A stretch of DNA of 64,000 nucleotides, from contig DAOUJS010000066.1 in assembly GCA_034422355.1 (NCBI GenBank), forward strand, positions 1-64,000, read 5' to 3'. The translations under genes and the position numbers were made by a program. The notes under the pieces are model-generated. The model ran no database searches. It was not told the DNA's origin and saw only the letters and a list, made by a program, of their open reading frames with translations. The DNA is from CATOSP01 sp034422355. Its GTDB lineage: Bacteria > Chloroflexota > Dehalococcoidia > Lucifugimonadales > UBA3495. Positions 8,670 to 16,928 of this stretch are shown piece by piece; within the stretch, counting starts at the first letter, position 1; the number at the start of each line of letters is the position of its first letter.

Positions 8670-8870
8670 ATGAAAGCAGACACCCATCCCCAGTTCTATC
8701 GTGCCGTGGTCACCTGCTCCTGTGGGAATGTGTTCTACACCGGGGCAACCAAGCCGGCCATGCGCGTGGAAGTGTGCAGCAAGTGCCATCCCTTCTACAC
8801 CGGCGAGCAGAGAATCGTGGACACCCAGGGCCGCATCGAGCGGATGCGCCGCCGGTATAACCTCCAGTAG
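8670..8870 (+). CDS. rpmE: 50S ribosomal protein L31 (zinc-binding form)
   Basis: A 66-residue L31 starting MKADTHPQF at 8670; an upstream in-frame ATG at 8613 would add a non-family extension and is not preferred. Cysteines in TCSCGN and CSKCHPFYTG form the zinc site of the C+ type of L31. It lies 76 bases after rpmA and 38 bases before the DUF1385 gene, probably in the same operon. Confidence 0.95.
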   Translation: MKADTHPQFYRAVVTCSCGNVFYTGATKPAMRVEVCSKCHPFYTGEQRIVDTQGRIERMRRRYNLQ

Positions 8871-8908
8871 CCCGCAGACCCGGCATATCCTCTCCAGGCC
8901 AGGCGCAG

Positions 8909-9904
8909 TTGGACGACCACCGCAGATTCACCTACGGCGGCCAGGCGGTCATCGAAGGGGTGATGATTCGTGGCCGCACCCACTTTTCCCTGGCAGTGCG
9001 CCGTCCCGACGGCTCCATCCACCGGCACCACGAGCGTCTCGGCTCATGGGCCACCGGAAAACTCCGCAGGGTTCCCCTCTTGCGCGGCATCCTGGTCCTG
9101 GCCGAGTCCCTGACCCTGGGTGTCAAGGCATTGCAGCGGTCGGCCAATCTCGCCGCATCCAGCGAAGGCGACGGTCATGAAGAGATCCCCAAATGGGCCA
9201 TGGCCGGAACGCTGGCCCTCTCCCTCATCCTGGGAATCTCCATATTCTTCCTGCTCCCGGTGCTGCTGGTCAGGCTGGCAGACCCCTTCATCCCCTCTGA
9301 CCTGGCGAGCAACATACTGGAAGGGGCGCTGCGCCTGGGCATCCTGGTCGGCTACATTTGGGCCATCGGGCGTTCGAGGGACATCCAGCGGGTATTCGCC
9401 TACCACGGCGCGGAACACATGGCGGTGCATACCTATGAGGCCGGCCTGCCCCTGGAAGTGGACAACGTGCGCAGGTTCGGGACGCCTCATCCCCGGTGCG
9501 GCACGGCGTTTCTCCTGACCGTGGTGCTGGTGTCCATCATCGTGTTCGCCTTCCTCCAGCGGCCTCCCCTGGAATGGCGCATCATTTCAAGGATTGCCCT
9601 GGTCCCGGTAATCGCGGGCATCAGCTACGAGATCATCCGGTTCAGCGGCACACACCAGAGCGCATGGCTGGGCAGGCAGTTGGCAAAGCCCGGGCTGCTG
9701 CTGCAACGGTTGACGACCCGGCAGCCCGACGACAGCCAGATAGAGGTGGCCATCACCGCGATGAAAACGGCGATAGCCGCCGACCAGGGGAGGGACTTCA
9801 CCCTGCCGGAGTCCGGCCAGGACGGTGAATCCGGCGCCGCGGGACCAGGGCTGGGACCCGCTGCATCCGGTGAGGGTGAGGTTGGGACGGCTAACTCCGG
9901 GTGA
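8909..9904 (+). CDS. DUF1385 membrane protein
   Basis: A 331-residue predicted inner-membrane protein of unknown biochemical function. Signatures are YGGQAVIEGVMIRG at the N terminus and YHGAEHMAVHTYE near the middle. Hydrophobic stretches occur around residues 92-115, 130-150, 205-220 and 225-240. The last 45 residues are a polar, Gly/Glu-rich tail. TTG at 8909 is the only usable start before the conserved N-terminal motif. DUF1385 genes frequently follow rpmE, as here, though the prfA/prmC genes that often complete the cluster are missing. Confidence 0.88.
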   Translation: MDDHRRFTYGGQAVIEGVMIRGRTHFSLAVRRPDGSIHRHHERLGSWATGKLRRVPLLRGILVLAESLTLGVKALQRSANLAASSEGDGHEEIPKWAMAGTLALSLILGISIFFLLPVLLVRLADPFIPSDLASNILEGALRLGILVGYIWAIGRSRDIQRVFAYHGAEHMAVHTYEAGLPLEVDNVRRFGTPHPRCGTAFLLTVVLVSIIVFAFLQRPPLEWRIISRIALVPVIAGISYEIIRFSGTHQSAWLGRQLAKPGLLLQRLTTRQPDDSQIEVAITAMKTAIAADQGRDFTLPESGQDGESGAAGPGLGPAASGEGEVGTANSG

Positions 9905-9921
9905 CCGGCTATGAATGCCGG
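9905..9921. terminator. Short hairpin between convergent genes
   Basis: CCGGC (9905-9909) and GCCGG (9917-9921) form a stem with a 7-base A+T-rich loop immediately after the DUF1385 stop, followed by a pyrimidine-rich CCCTTTCTCC. Weak intrinsic-terminator candidate. Confidence 0.35.
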
Positions 9922-9948
9922 CCCTTTCTCCAGGACTTGTACTGGTGA

Positions 9949-10320
9949 TTATGCGCCGAAGAATACGCTGAAGTCGGCGTCTGCGGCGACTATGCTCTCC
10001 TCGCCGCTGTCCACGTGGAGGAACCGGAAGCCTGCCCGCTCCGAGTAGAACTGGTCCATGTCCGTGTCGCCGATATGGTAGTAGGCGGACGCCTCGAACT
10101 CTTCCCTGACACGCCCGATGTCGTGCTTCAGGACCATGAAATCCGCCGCAATTTGGCCGGTGTTCCAGACCTGCCGCTGGCTGTCCAGGGTGCGGTCGGA
10201 CGCGCTGCCGATAACGTAGCCCATCTCCTTGACCTTACGCACCATTTCCATGGTGATGAATCCGGGCGGGTCGCCCAACTCCAGGGTCCCGTCGATATCG
10301 AAGCTGATCAGCTTGGGCAA
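9949..10320 (-). CDS. Small HAD-superfamily hydrolase-like protein (capless)
   Basis: A 123-residue protein with HAD motifs in order: DIDGT (motif I, nucleophile and general acid Asp), SASD (motif II), LKHDIG (motif III lysine) and IGDTDMD (motif IV acidic pair). There is no room for a cap domain, so it would be a C0 type acting on an exposed substrate. The TTG start at 10320 follows a CGGAGGAA ribosome-binding site. It stands alone and convergent to DUF1385, so the substrate is unknown. Confidence 0.8.
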   Translation of the reverse strand: MPKLISFDIDGTLELGDPPGFITMEMVRKVKEMGYVIGSASDRTLDSQRQVWNTGQIAADFMVLKHDIGRVREEFEASAYYHIGDTDMDQFYSERAGFRFLHVDSGEESIVAADADFSVFFGA

Positions 10321-10613
10321 CTGGGTTCCTCCGATTGTATCCGGTTATATCAGTGTGCTTGTACCAAACGCCGGCGGCGAGCTGGGGAGGGCGAATCCGC
10401 CGATGCGACTATGACGCATGTCGCGTTGTGGGTCTCAGGGCAGCAGTCGAGCAGATGGGCGCGTGGTGCGGCCTGCCCCGCGGCCGTACTCAGTCTCCCC
10501 CACTCCCACTATGCAATGCTTGTCCCCGGGGTTGCTCTCCACGCTTCCTCTTTGTCCTTACTGTCATTGGCCTCCGCCTCAGGCAGACAGGGCGCCTTCC
10601 TGGCGAGTGACGG

Positions 10614-11909
10614 CTACAGCAGGTTCCAGCGGGGATTCTGCTCCTTCTGTTCCTTGAGGTAGTCCACGAGCCAGTCCTTGACCGCCGGTTCGAGGTAGAA
10701 GGTGGGTCGGATGAGTTCGCTCTCGTCGGAAATCATGCCCTCTTCCAGCGCCTGGACCGCCAGGGCCGAACCGGGCTGGATTTCGGCTCCGACCCGGAGA
10801 TTGGCCATCGCGGGGTTGATGCTGCGGATGAAGTTCAGCTTGTCTTCCACCGACTCCCGGGTCTCCCCGGGCTCGCCGAAGCTCTGGGACACCGTGTAAT
10901 GCAGCCCGCCCGCGTCGCACATGTCGCAGGTCGCTTTCATCCGCTCGCGGTTTTCGTTCAATACGTGCCCGCCGTGGCCGTCCCCCCTGGGTGTCCCCAT
11001 TACGACGAGGGCGCAGCCCGCGCTCTTCATCAGGCCGACAAGCTCCTCGTCGCAGCCAAAGGGGGCCAGACAGGTGTTCCAGTGCAGCTTCAGGTCTGCC
11101 TCGCTCAGCGCCCGGCAAAGGGACTTGGCGTGGTCCAGAGGAACGTTGAAGCCGTTGTCGATAAAGAACACTTTCTTCAGGCCGAACCGCTCCTCCATGT
11201 CTTTGACTTCGTGGACCACTTCGTCGATGGGCCGTATGACCCGCCAACTGCGGGCCTCGGCTGTCTCGGCGGCATTCCCGGTGGGGTAGGCAAAGTCGCC
11301 GAGCTTGGTCAGGACTCCGATGCCGAAGCCTGCCTGCCGGTACTTGGCCATGTCCAGGTCTTCCAGGCGCGGCGACCTGGTGAACTCGGAATAGCAGCGC
11401 ATACCGCGGTAGACCGTCTCTCCGGCCTCCCGCCACACCAGCCCGGGCAGGTCATAGTAGGATGGCTCGCCAATCTCGATGCGGTTGGCCAGTTCTGCGA
11501 AGGCTTCGCCCGCGTCTCCGGCGATGCCCAGGTCAGGCTCCAGGTAGTCGAAACACTCCCTCGGCAGCAGGCTGAAGGCCGGGCCGCCGACAACTACGGT
11601 CGCCCGCGATATGGAGCGGACTTTGTCGATGACTTCCTTGGTTATCGGAAGCGCCCACTGGGGGTCAATGTAGCTGTGGTTACTGAGGTTGCGGAGGGAG
11701 ATGCCCACCACGTCCGGCTTGAACTCGTTGACTGTGTTCTCCACGTCGGCCAGATAGTCATCGGAGAACATGAGGTCCAGGGTCTTGACCGAGTGCCGGT
11801 CTTGGTCCAGGTAGGCCGCCACATAGGCCATGCCGATGGGAAGAGGCCGGGCCTCCATCCGGCTCATCAGCCGGTGGTGGCGGTTGGTGGCAATCATCAA
11901 TACTCGCAT
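10614..11909 (-). CDS. B12-binding/radical-SAM-like protein lacking the iron-sulfur cysteine motif
   Basis: The N-terminal 170 residues resemble the cobalamin-binding domain of B12-dependent radical SAM enzymes (PLPIGMAYVAAYL, DVVGISLRN, VVVGGPAFSLLP). The rest aligns by eye to the radical SAM barrel, including the conserved W-R-x-I-R-P-I-D-E-V stretch and FFIDNGFN. Where CxxxCxxC should sit (about 11260-11310) the sequence reads TKLGDFAYPTGNAAE. The spacing is the same, but all three cysteines are replaced by D, P and N. Neither other frame restores the motif. I chose the ATG at 11909 because GGGAGG lies 6 bases upstream. Radical SAM catalysis looks impossible; a binding or non-radical role is inferred. 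Confidence 0.8.
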   Translation of the reverse strand: MRVLMIATNRHHRLMSRMEARPLPIGMAYVAAYLDQDRHSVKTLDLMFSDDYLADVENTVNEFKPDVVGISLRNLSNHSYIDPQWALPITKEVIDKVRSISRATVVVGGPAFSLLPRECFDYLEPDLGIAGDAGEAFAELANRIEIGEPSYYDLPGLVWREAGETVYRGMRCYSEFTRSPRLEDLDMAKYRQAGFGIGVLTKLGDFAYPTGNAAETAEARSWRVIRPIDEVVHEVKDMEERFGLKKVFFIDNGFNVPLDHAKSLCRALSEADLKLHWNTCLAPFGCDEELVGLMKSAGCALVVMGTPRGDGHGGHVLNENRERMKATCDMCDAGGLHYTVSQSFGEPGETRESVEDKLNFIRSINPAMANLRVGAEIQPGSALAVQALEEGMISDESELIRPTFYLEPAVKDWLVDYLKEQKEQNPRWNLL

Positions 11910-12026
11910 GTGAGCCTCCCAAGCTGGTTTGGAGGATGCCGCGCCCATTATGGCCCAAGCCAGGAGCATTTACAAACGGGGGGCCGGAGTGAAGTTTGCA
12001 TTCTATGCCACTATGCCACAAGCTCG

Positions 12027-12056
12027 TTGACGGTAGACAGAAGAAACCCGTATCTT
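12027..12056 (+). promoter_or_regulatory. Candidate promoter for the methyltransferase-AlkB pair
   Basis: TTGACG (12027-12032), 18-base spacer, TATCTT (12051-12056). The expected transcript would begin near 12063, consistent with translation from the ATG at 12099. Confidence 0.45.
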
Positions 12057-12098
12057 CAATTCTGATGAATGAATCTAACCGCGCTCGGTGGAGAAGTT

Positions 12099-12902
12099 AT
12101 GGCCGCTTTTGGACACTACGGGCAGCGGCAAAGGATCCATGTCAGGGACCACTATCGTCGCGCAATACGTGAGATTATGGCTGAGCGTAATATCCAACCT
12201 CCTTCGCAGCAACCTGGATACGTGGTGTCGGCAGATACCGGATTTATGGAGGTAGTCCAGCACACACATTGGTACGTCGATAGGGCTAATAGGCTGCCAC
12301 ATTATCGTTACCGTCGCTACCGGGAGATATTGGATTACTTGGGGCCAAGTGGGCGACGAGAGGCTCACATCGATGTCGGTTGTGGAGCTGGCCTTTTTTC
12401 ATGGGCGTTCCTTGATTGGGCGACATACCAGGGTCTAGGATTTGATCGCGTTGATTTATATGGGTTGGACCATTGCCCGGCTATGATAAACCTAGCTCGA
12501 GAAGTCAGGAACAGGCTAATGCAAGACATAGCCAATTACCCTCATCTACACTACGCTCACGATGTCGATGTGTTCTTGCAATCAGTAGAAGAGAATCATC
12601 GCACGGTCACAGATTACACCATCACATTCGGTCACGTTTTGGTACAGGCCCACGCTCCCCACAATATACAAGACTTTGCGAGGGTCATAGCCCACGTCTA
12701 CGGGTTGATGGATGATGAATCTAACTGCGTGTTGATGGCCGTTGACGCGAGGAGACAGGCCGGTGCATTCGCGGGAGGATGGGACTCTTTGCTAAACAGC
12801 TTAGGACGAGTCGGTGTACATTACGAGCAAGCCACAGTTCCTGCAACTCGGATCAATGACCATAACTGCGCTAAAGTCGCCAGGCTGTATCTCGCACGTT
12901 GA
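12099..12902 (+). CDS. Class I SAM-dependent methyltransferase-like protein
   Basis: A 267-residue protein with a Rossmann-type SAM-binding motif I, HIDVGCGAGLFSW (about residues 90-102), and a following YGLDHCPAMI segment that fits the acidic motif II region. The N-terminal 80 residues are rich in Arg, His and Tyr. The substrate is unknown. I prefer ATG 12099, with GGAG 5-6 bases upstream, over ATG 12069, which has no site. G+C content is visibly lower than in the flanking genes and it uses CTA, ATA and CGA codons that are rare around it, suggesting acquisition by transfer. It abuts the AlkB-type gene, whose ribosome-binding site overlaps this stop codon. Confidence 0.75.
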   Translation: MAAFGHYGQRQRIHVRDHYRRAIREIMAERNIQPPSQQPGYVVSADTGFMEVVQHTHWYVDRANRLPHYRYRRYREILDYLGPSGRREAHIDVGCGAGLFSWAFLDWATYQGLGFDRVDLYGLDHCPAMINLAREVRNRLMQDIANYPHLHYAHDVDVFLQSVEENHRTVTDYTITFGHVLVQAHAPHNIQDFARVIAHVYGLMDDESNCVLMAVDARRQAGAFAGGWDSLLNSLGRVGVHYEQATVPATRINDHNCAKVARLYLAR

Positions 12903-12916
12903 AAGGAGGTCCTGCG

Positions 12917-13609
12917 ATGTCCTCTCAGCTATCTTTTCTCGATACCAATTCTGTAGTCAGTCCATCGGGCCTGGTAACTTCACGACACGTAAACCGTGAC
13001 GTCATCGGCAAGGTAGGCTTGCAGGAGGTTGAGAACGTTCCGGGTCTCAAATATCTGGAGGGATTTCTAACTCCGGAACAGCAGGATTACTGTGTCCAGC
13101 GAGTCGATGCAGCCGAGGCTGAGTGGCGCAACGACCTCAGCCGCCGGGTCCAGCATTACGGTTGGCGTTACGATTACAAGGCCCGAGCAATCACGCCTGA
13201 AATGCACATTGGAGCGTTGCCCGACTGGTTGGCCAATTTGGCCCAGAAGTTGTATGAGGAGACCGGTCTCCTCGACAGGGTGCCCGAGCAGGTGATAGTG
13301 AACGAATACTTGCCTGGCCAGGGCATAGCGACGCACATCGACCACCCCGGCTTCGGGCCAACGGTTTGCACTATATCGCTGCTCGATGATTGGGAGATGG
13401 ACTTTTCAGAGCGCTGGAAGGACAAAACCCCGGCACTGTTACAACGCGGTTCCTGCGTGCTGCTAACCGGCCCGGCACGTTCCATCTGGCAGCACGGCAT
13501 TGCGCCCCGCAAGACTGAGCCTCTGGAGAACGGACGGCGTGAACGCAAACGCCGTTTGTCCCTGACTTTTAGGACAGTCCTCAACCGTGACGGTTTGAAC
13601 GACGGATGA
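12917..13609 (+). CDS. AlkB-like 2-oxoglutarate/Fe(II)-dependent dioxygenase
   Basis: AlkB-family enzymes oxidatively remove or modify alkyl groups on nucleic acids. In this 230-residue protein the iron ligands are H140 and D142 (THID) and H193 (WQHGI). The 2-oxoglutarate-binding RxxxxxR is R213-R219 (RLSLTFR), and the N129-E-Y131 strand matches the family NxY. The start at 12917 is fixed by a very strong AAAGGAGGT overlapping the stop of the methyltransferase gene, so the two are translationally linked. The substrate (DNA, tRNA or other) cannot be read from sequence. The upstream partner suggests a methylation/oxidation pair. Confidence 0.9.
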   Translation: MSSQLSFLDTNSVVSPSGLVTSRHVNRDVIGKVGLQEVENVPGLKYLEGFLTPEQQDYCVQRVDAAEAEWRNDLSRRVQHYGWRYDYKARAITPEMHIGALPDWLANLAQKLYEETGLLDRVPEQVIVNEYLPGQGIATHIDHPGFGPTVCTISLLDDWEMDFSERWKDKTPALLQRGSCVLLTGPARSIWQHGIAPRKTEPLENGRRERKRRLSLTFRTVLNRDGLNDG

Positions 13610-13669
13610 TGCGACTTCCTGAATTCCATTGCTCATAATCATTGCAGTGGGCTCCACTCATGTTCCCCG

Positions 13670-13698
13670 TTGACAGTGCGCCTGTCCCTCTCTACACT
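13670..13698 (+). promoter_or_regulatory. Strong promoter candidate for the first CoA-transferase pair
   Basis: TTGACA (13670-13675), 17-base spacer, TACACT (13693-13698), about 58 bases before the start codon. The same box pair and spacing recurs upstream of glyA. An imperfect dyad, CCCGAT..ATCGCGGG, lies just downstream around 13701-13716 and could be an operator. Confidence 0.6.
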
Positions 13699-13755
13699 TC
13701 CCGATAAATCGCGGGATTCGGCGATATTCCTAATGATCAGCAGGAGGCGACGCAT

Positions 13756-15090
13756 ATGAGTATGCCCCGACCGTTGGAGGGTGTCAGAGTGGTCGACTTC
13801 ACCTGGGTGCGCGCCGGACCGTGGGCCGCCCGGTGGCTGGGCACCCTCGGCGCGGAAGTGATCAAGGTGGAATGGCCTGAGAACCTCGACACGCTCCGGC
13901 AGAACCGGTTCACCATACCCAAAGGCGTTGAGCCCGGACCCAACTCCACCGGGCAGTTCGTCGACACCAACGCCAACAAACGCGGCATCTCCCTCAATGT
14001 GAGGTCCGAGAAGGGGCTGGAACTGGTCAAGCGTCTCATATCGGTTTCCGACGTAGTCATAGAGAACTTCAGCTCCCGGATCATGCAGCGGTGGGGACTT
14101 GGCTACGAGGGCCTGAGACAGATCAAGCCCGACATCGTGTACGTCTCCATGGCCGGGTTCGGGCACACCGGCAGGCACCACTACTACGGAACGATGGGGC
14201 CCGCCGCCCAAGCCCTGTCCGGGTTGACCTTCCTGTCGGGACTGCCGGGAAAGCCCCCGGCCGGCTGGGGTTGGTCTTACCTCGACGACACCGGAGGCAT
14301 GTACGGCGCGATGTGCGCCCTGACCGGCCTCAGAAACCGCAACGCTACGGGCAAGGGGCAGCATGTAGACTTATCCCAGATGATCACGGGCATCACCCTC
14401 ACCGGCCCGGCGTTCCTGGACAAAACGGTCAACGGCCGGGACGCACGGCGGGAGGGCTATCCGCCCGGCAACCGCACCGTCTGGCCCGGCTCGCCCCCGA
14501 CCAACAATTACCGCGGGCCCACGGTCGCGCCCCATAACTCCTACCGCACCAAGGGGGAAGGCTACAACGACTGGTGCGTAATCGCCTGCTACTCAGACCA
14601 GGAGTGGAAGAGCCTGGTCAAGGTCATGGGCAGCCCTGACTGGGCAAGCAACGGCAAGTTCAACACATTGAAGGGCAGAATCGACAACCAGGAGGAGCTT
14701 GACCAGGGCATCGAACAGTGGACCGTGACCCTCGAGAAGTATGAGCTGACCAGCGCATGCCAGGCTGCAGGGGTCAGGGCCATGCCGGTTCAGAGCTCAG
14801 AGGACCGCCTGGAGCACGACCCGCAACTGCGCGAGCGCCGGATGTACACCGAGATGGAACACCCCATGCTCGGGGTGTGGAGGTTCCAGAACGCGCCCTA
14901 CAAGCTCTCCAAGTCCCCGGCGCAGATGCGTCGCCCGGCCCCGATGCTCGGTCAGCACAACATGGAGGTGTATGTTGACCTGCTCGGCTTGACCCCGGAG
15001 GAGGTCAAGGAGGCATACGATGAAGGGATCTTGTGGCCTCCTGAGATGCCCATGTTCCCGTACATGCGCGAGGAGGTAGCGTCGCTATGA
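13756..15090 (+). CDS. CaiB/BaiF family (class III) CoA-transferase, catalytic Asp present
   Basis: Class III CoA-transferases move CoA between carboxylic acids through an aspartyl-CoA thioester. The 444-residue protein shows the family N terminus (LEGVRVVDFTWVRAGPW, LGAEVIKVE), the NKRGISLNV strand and the V-x-x-x-x-GFGHTG region. An Asp pair, D177-D178 in YLDDTGGMYGA, sits at the position of the catalytic Asp169 of formyl-CoA transferase. AGGAGG lies 8 bases before the ATG. Its last codons overlap the start of the second transferase (ATGA), implying coupled synthesis and probably a heteromer. The substrate is unknown. Confidence 0.93.
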   Translation: MSMPRPLEGVRVVDFTWVRAGPWAARWLGTLGAEVIKVEWPENLDTLRQNRFTIPKGVEPGPNSTGQFVDTNANKRGISLNVRSEKGLELVKRLISVSDVVIENFSSRIMQRWGLGYEGLRQIKPDIVYVSMAGFGHTGRHHYYGTMGPAAQALSGLTFLSGLPGKPPAGWGWSYLDDTGGMYGAMCALTGLRNRNATGKGQHVDLSQMITGITLTGPAFLDKTVNGRDARREGYPPGNRTVWPGSPPTNNYRGPTVAPHNSYRTKGEGYNDWCVIACYSDQEWKSLVKVMGSPDWASNGKFNTLKGRIDNQEELDQGIEQWTVTLEKYELTSACQAAGVRAMPVQSSEDRLEHDPQLRERRMYTEMEHPMLGVWRFQNAPYKLSKSPAQMRRPAPMLGQHNMEVYVDLLGLTPEEVKEAYDEGILWPPEMPMFPYMREEVASL

Positions 15091-16379
15091 GCACCGGAGG
15101 GAATGACGGCGGACATCCCGGTCCGGACTACAGCAACCCCGGACCGCTGCACGGCCTGCGGGTGCTGGAACTGTCCGACGAAAAGGGCCAGTTTTGCGGT
15201 AAGCTCATGGCCGACCTGGGCGCGGACCTCATCAAGATTGAGCCGCCCGGCGGTCAGAACACTCGCTACGTGGGGCCATTCCTGGACGACAAGCCCCACC
15301 CGGAACGCAGTCTGTCCTTCTGGCACTACAACACTTCCAAGCGGGCCATAACCCTGGACCTGGAAACCGCGGACGGCCGCAGGCTGTTCCGGCAACTGGC
15401 CTCGAAGGCGGACATCATCCTGGAGACTTTCCCTCCAGGTTATCTCCCCGCGCTAGGGCTGGGTTACAACGACCTGTCGGCCGATAATCCCCGGCTGATC
15501 ATGTGCTCCCTCACGCCCTTTGGCCAAAACGGGCCGTGGCGCGACTACCTGACCTGCGACATCGCCCACATGGCCGGCGGAGGACAGATGGCCTCCTCAG
15601 GCTATGACCCGGAGGACGTGGAGAACGCGCCTCCCATAGCGCCCGGCGGGGGCAACGCTTGGCACATCGGGGGTCACTACTCCTACATTGGAATCCTGGC
15701 CGCCCTCTATTGGCGGGACATGAGCGGCGAAGGCCAGTACATGGATGCCTCCATACATGAAGCCTGCGCTCTCACCACCGAGGGGGCCATTGCCATATAC
15801 CTCTCCACCAAGGAGGTGGTGCTGCGCCACACCGGACGCCACGCCTCCCCGGACAACTCGGTAAAGATACAGTTGCCGACAAAGGACGGGGGTTGGGTCA
15901 ACACGACCCGCTCCGGCACTGCATTGAACCCCGCCCGGCTGCGGCGTTTGGCCGAATGGATGGACCAATACGGGCTGGCCCAAGACCTTCTGGACGAGAA
16001 GTACAACGACCTGGCCACAGTCCAGGCCGATGCACAACACACCACCGACGTACTGGCCAACTTCATCCTCAACATGCCCCAGGAGGATGTATACCGGGGC
16101 GGCCAGGAACGCGACTTCCCCTGGGGGGCGATCCGTTCCATGGACGAGATCATCGGCGATGATCACCTGGAGGACCGGGGCTTCTTCGTCCAGGTAGAGC
16201 ACCCAGAGCTTGGCCGAACGTTTACATATCCCGGCCCGGCTGCCATCTACAACGGTTCGCCCTGGCGCATCTCGCGCAGGCCGCCCCTGATCGGCGAGCA
16301 CAACGAGGAAATCCTGTGCGGGGAGCTGGGGGTTCCCAGGGAACGTCTAACGATGCTGGCGGAGTCCGGGGTCATCTAG
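15087..16379 (+). CDS. CaiB/BaiF family CoA-transferase, catalytic Asp apparently absent
   Basis: A 430-residue family III protein with GLRVLELS, LGADLIKIEPP, SKRAITLDL and LTPFGQNGPW. In the segment before IGILAAL, where the catalytic Asp is expected, the sequence is AWHIGGHYSY (191-200) with no acidic residue, judged by eye alignment. It overlaps the preceding transferase by 4 bases. The simplest reading is a structural or substrate-binding partner of the upstream catalytic subunit, as in two-subunit CoA-transferases for aromatic succinates, but this is inference. Confidence 0.9.
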   Translation: MSTGGNDGGHPGPDYSNPGPLHGLRVLELSDEKGQFCGKLMADLGADLIKIEPPGGQNTRYVGPFLDDKPHPERSLSFWHYNTSKRAITLDLETADGRRLFRQLASKADIILETFPPGYLPALGLGYNDLSADNPRLIMCSLTPFGQNGPWRDYLTCDIAHMAGGGQMASSGYDPEDVENAPPIAPGGGNAWHIGGHYSYIGILAALYWRDMSGEGQYMDASIHEACALTTEGAIAIYLSTKEVVLRHTGRHASPDNSVKIQLPTKDGGWVNTTRSGTALNPARLRRLAEWMDQYGLAQDLLDEKYNDLATVQADAQHTTDVLANFILNMPQEDVYRGGQERDFPWGAIRSMDEIIGDDHLEDRGFFVQVEHPELGRTFTYPGPAAIYNGSPWRISRRPPLIGEHNEEILCGELGVPRERLTMLAESGVI

Positions 16380-16428
16380 GCCCCGGACTCCTCATACTCC
16401 GGTGCAGCCAACAGCGGGACGGGACAGC

Positions 16429-16830
16429 ATGGACCAGGACATCATAGCCGCCAACCTCGCCGCGGTCGAAGCTCATTTCGGCAGCGAGGCCTCCGGGCGG
16501 ATAGAGGACGCAATCGAACTCTATACCGACGACGTGGTCTGGGAGGCCCCAAGCCGACATCTTGTCATAGAAGGCAAGGAGGCAGTCGCCGCCAACTATC
16601 GGGAGATATTCTCAGTGTTGAAGAACGTCGAGTTTCACAAGCTCGACAGGTTCGCCACCGAGGACCGGGTTGTCGACGACAGCATCATAACCTTTGAGGT
16701 TGCCCGCGAAGGGTTCATCCCGCTTCCGCTCGGCGCCAAGGGCGAGATGCGCCTGACCCACATCTTCGAGATGCGGGACGGCAAGATAAGCAAGGAAATC
16801 GGCATAGAAGGGCCGCCCCGGGCCCGTTAG
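16429..16830 (+). CDS. SnoaL-like / NTF2-fold protein
   Basis: A 133-residue single-domain alpha+beta barrel protein of the NTF2-like superfamily. It has an N-terminal helix followed by DAIELYTDDVVWEAP, a central VIEGKEAVAANYREIF segment and the typical LTHIFEMRDGKI strand with IxxxxxF ends. Such proteins act as small isomerases, hydrolases or binding proteins; the substrate is not predictable. I start at ATG 16429, preceded by a GGGAC-type site. It lies 49 bases after the CoA-transferase pair and is probably cotranscribed. Confidence 0.8.
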   Translation: MDQDIIAANLAAVEAHFGSEASGRIEDAIELYTDDVVWEAPSRHLVIEGKEAVAANYREIFSVLKNVEFHKLDRFATEDRVVDDSIITFEVAREGFIPLPLGAKGEMRLTHIFEMRDGKISKEIGIEGPPRAR

Positions 16831-16928
16831 CGCCGCCAATCGCGGGCTGTTGACTGCTGGCGGTACTCCGGCCGGCCCAATGCAGACTCCCTTACCTCCA
16901 GGTTGACCTGAAGTCTCGGGCGGGTGAC

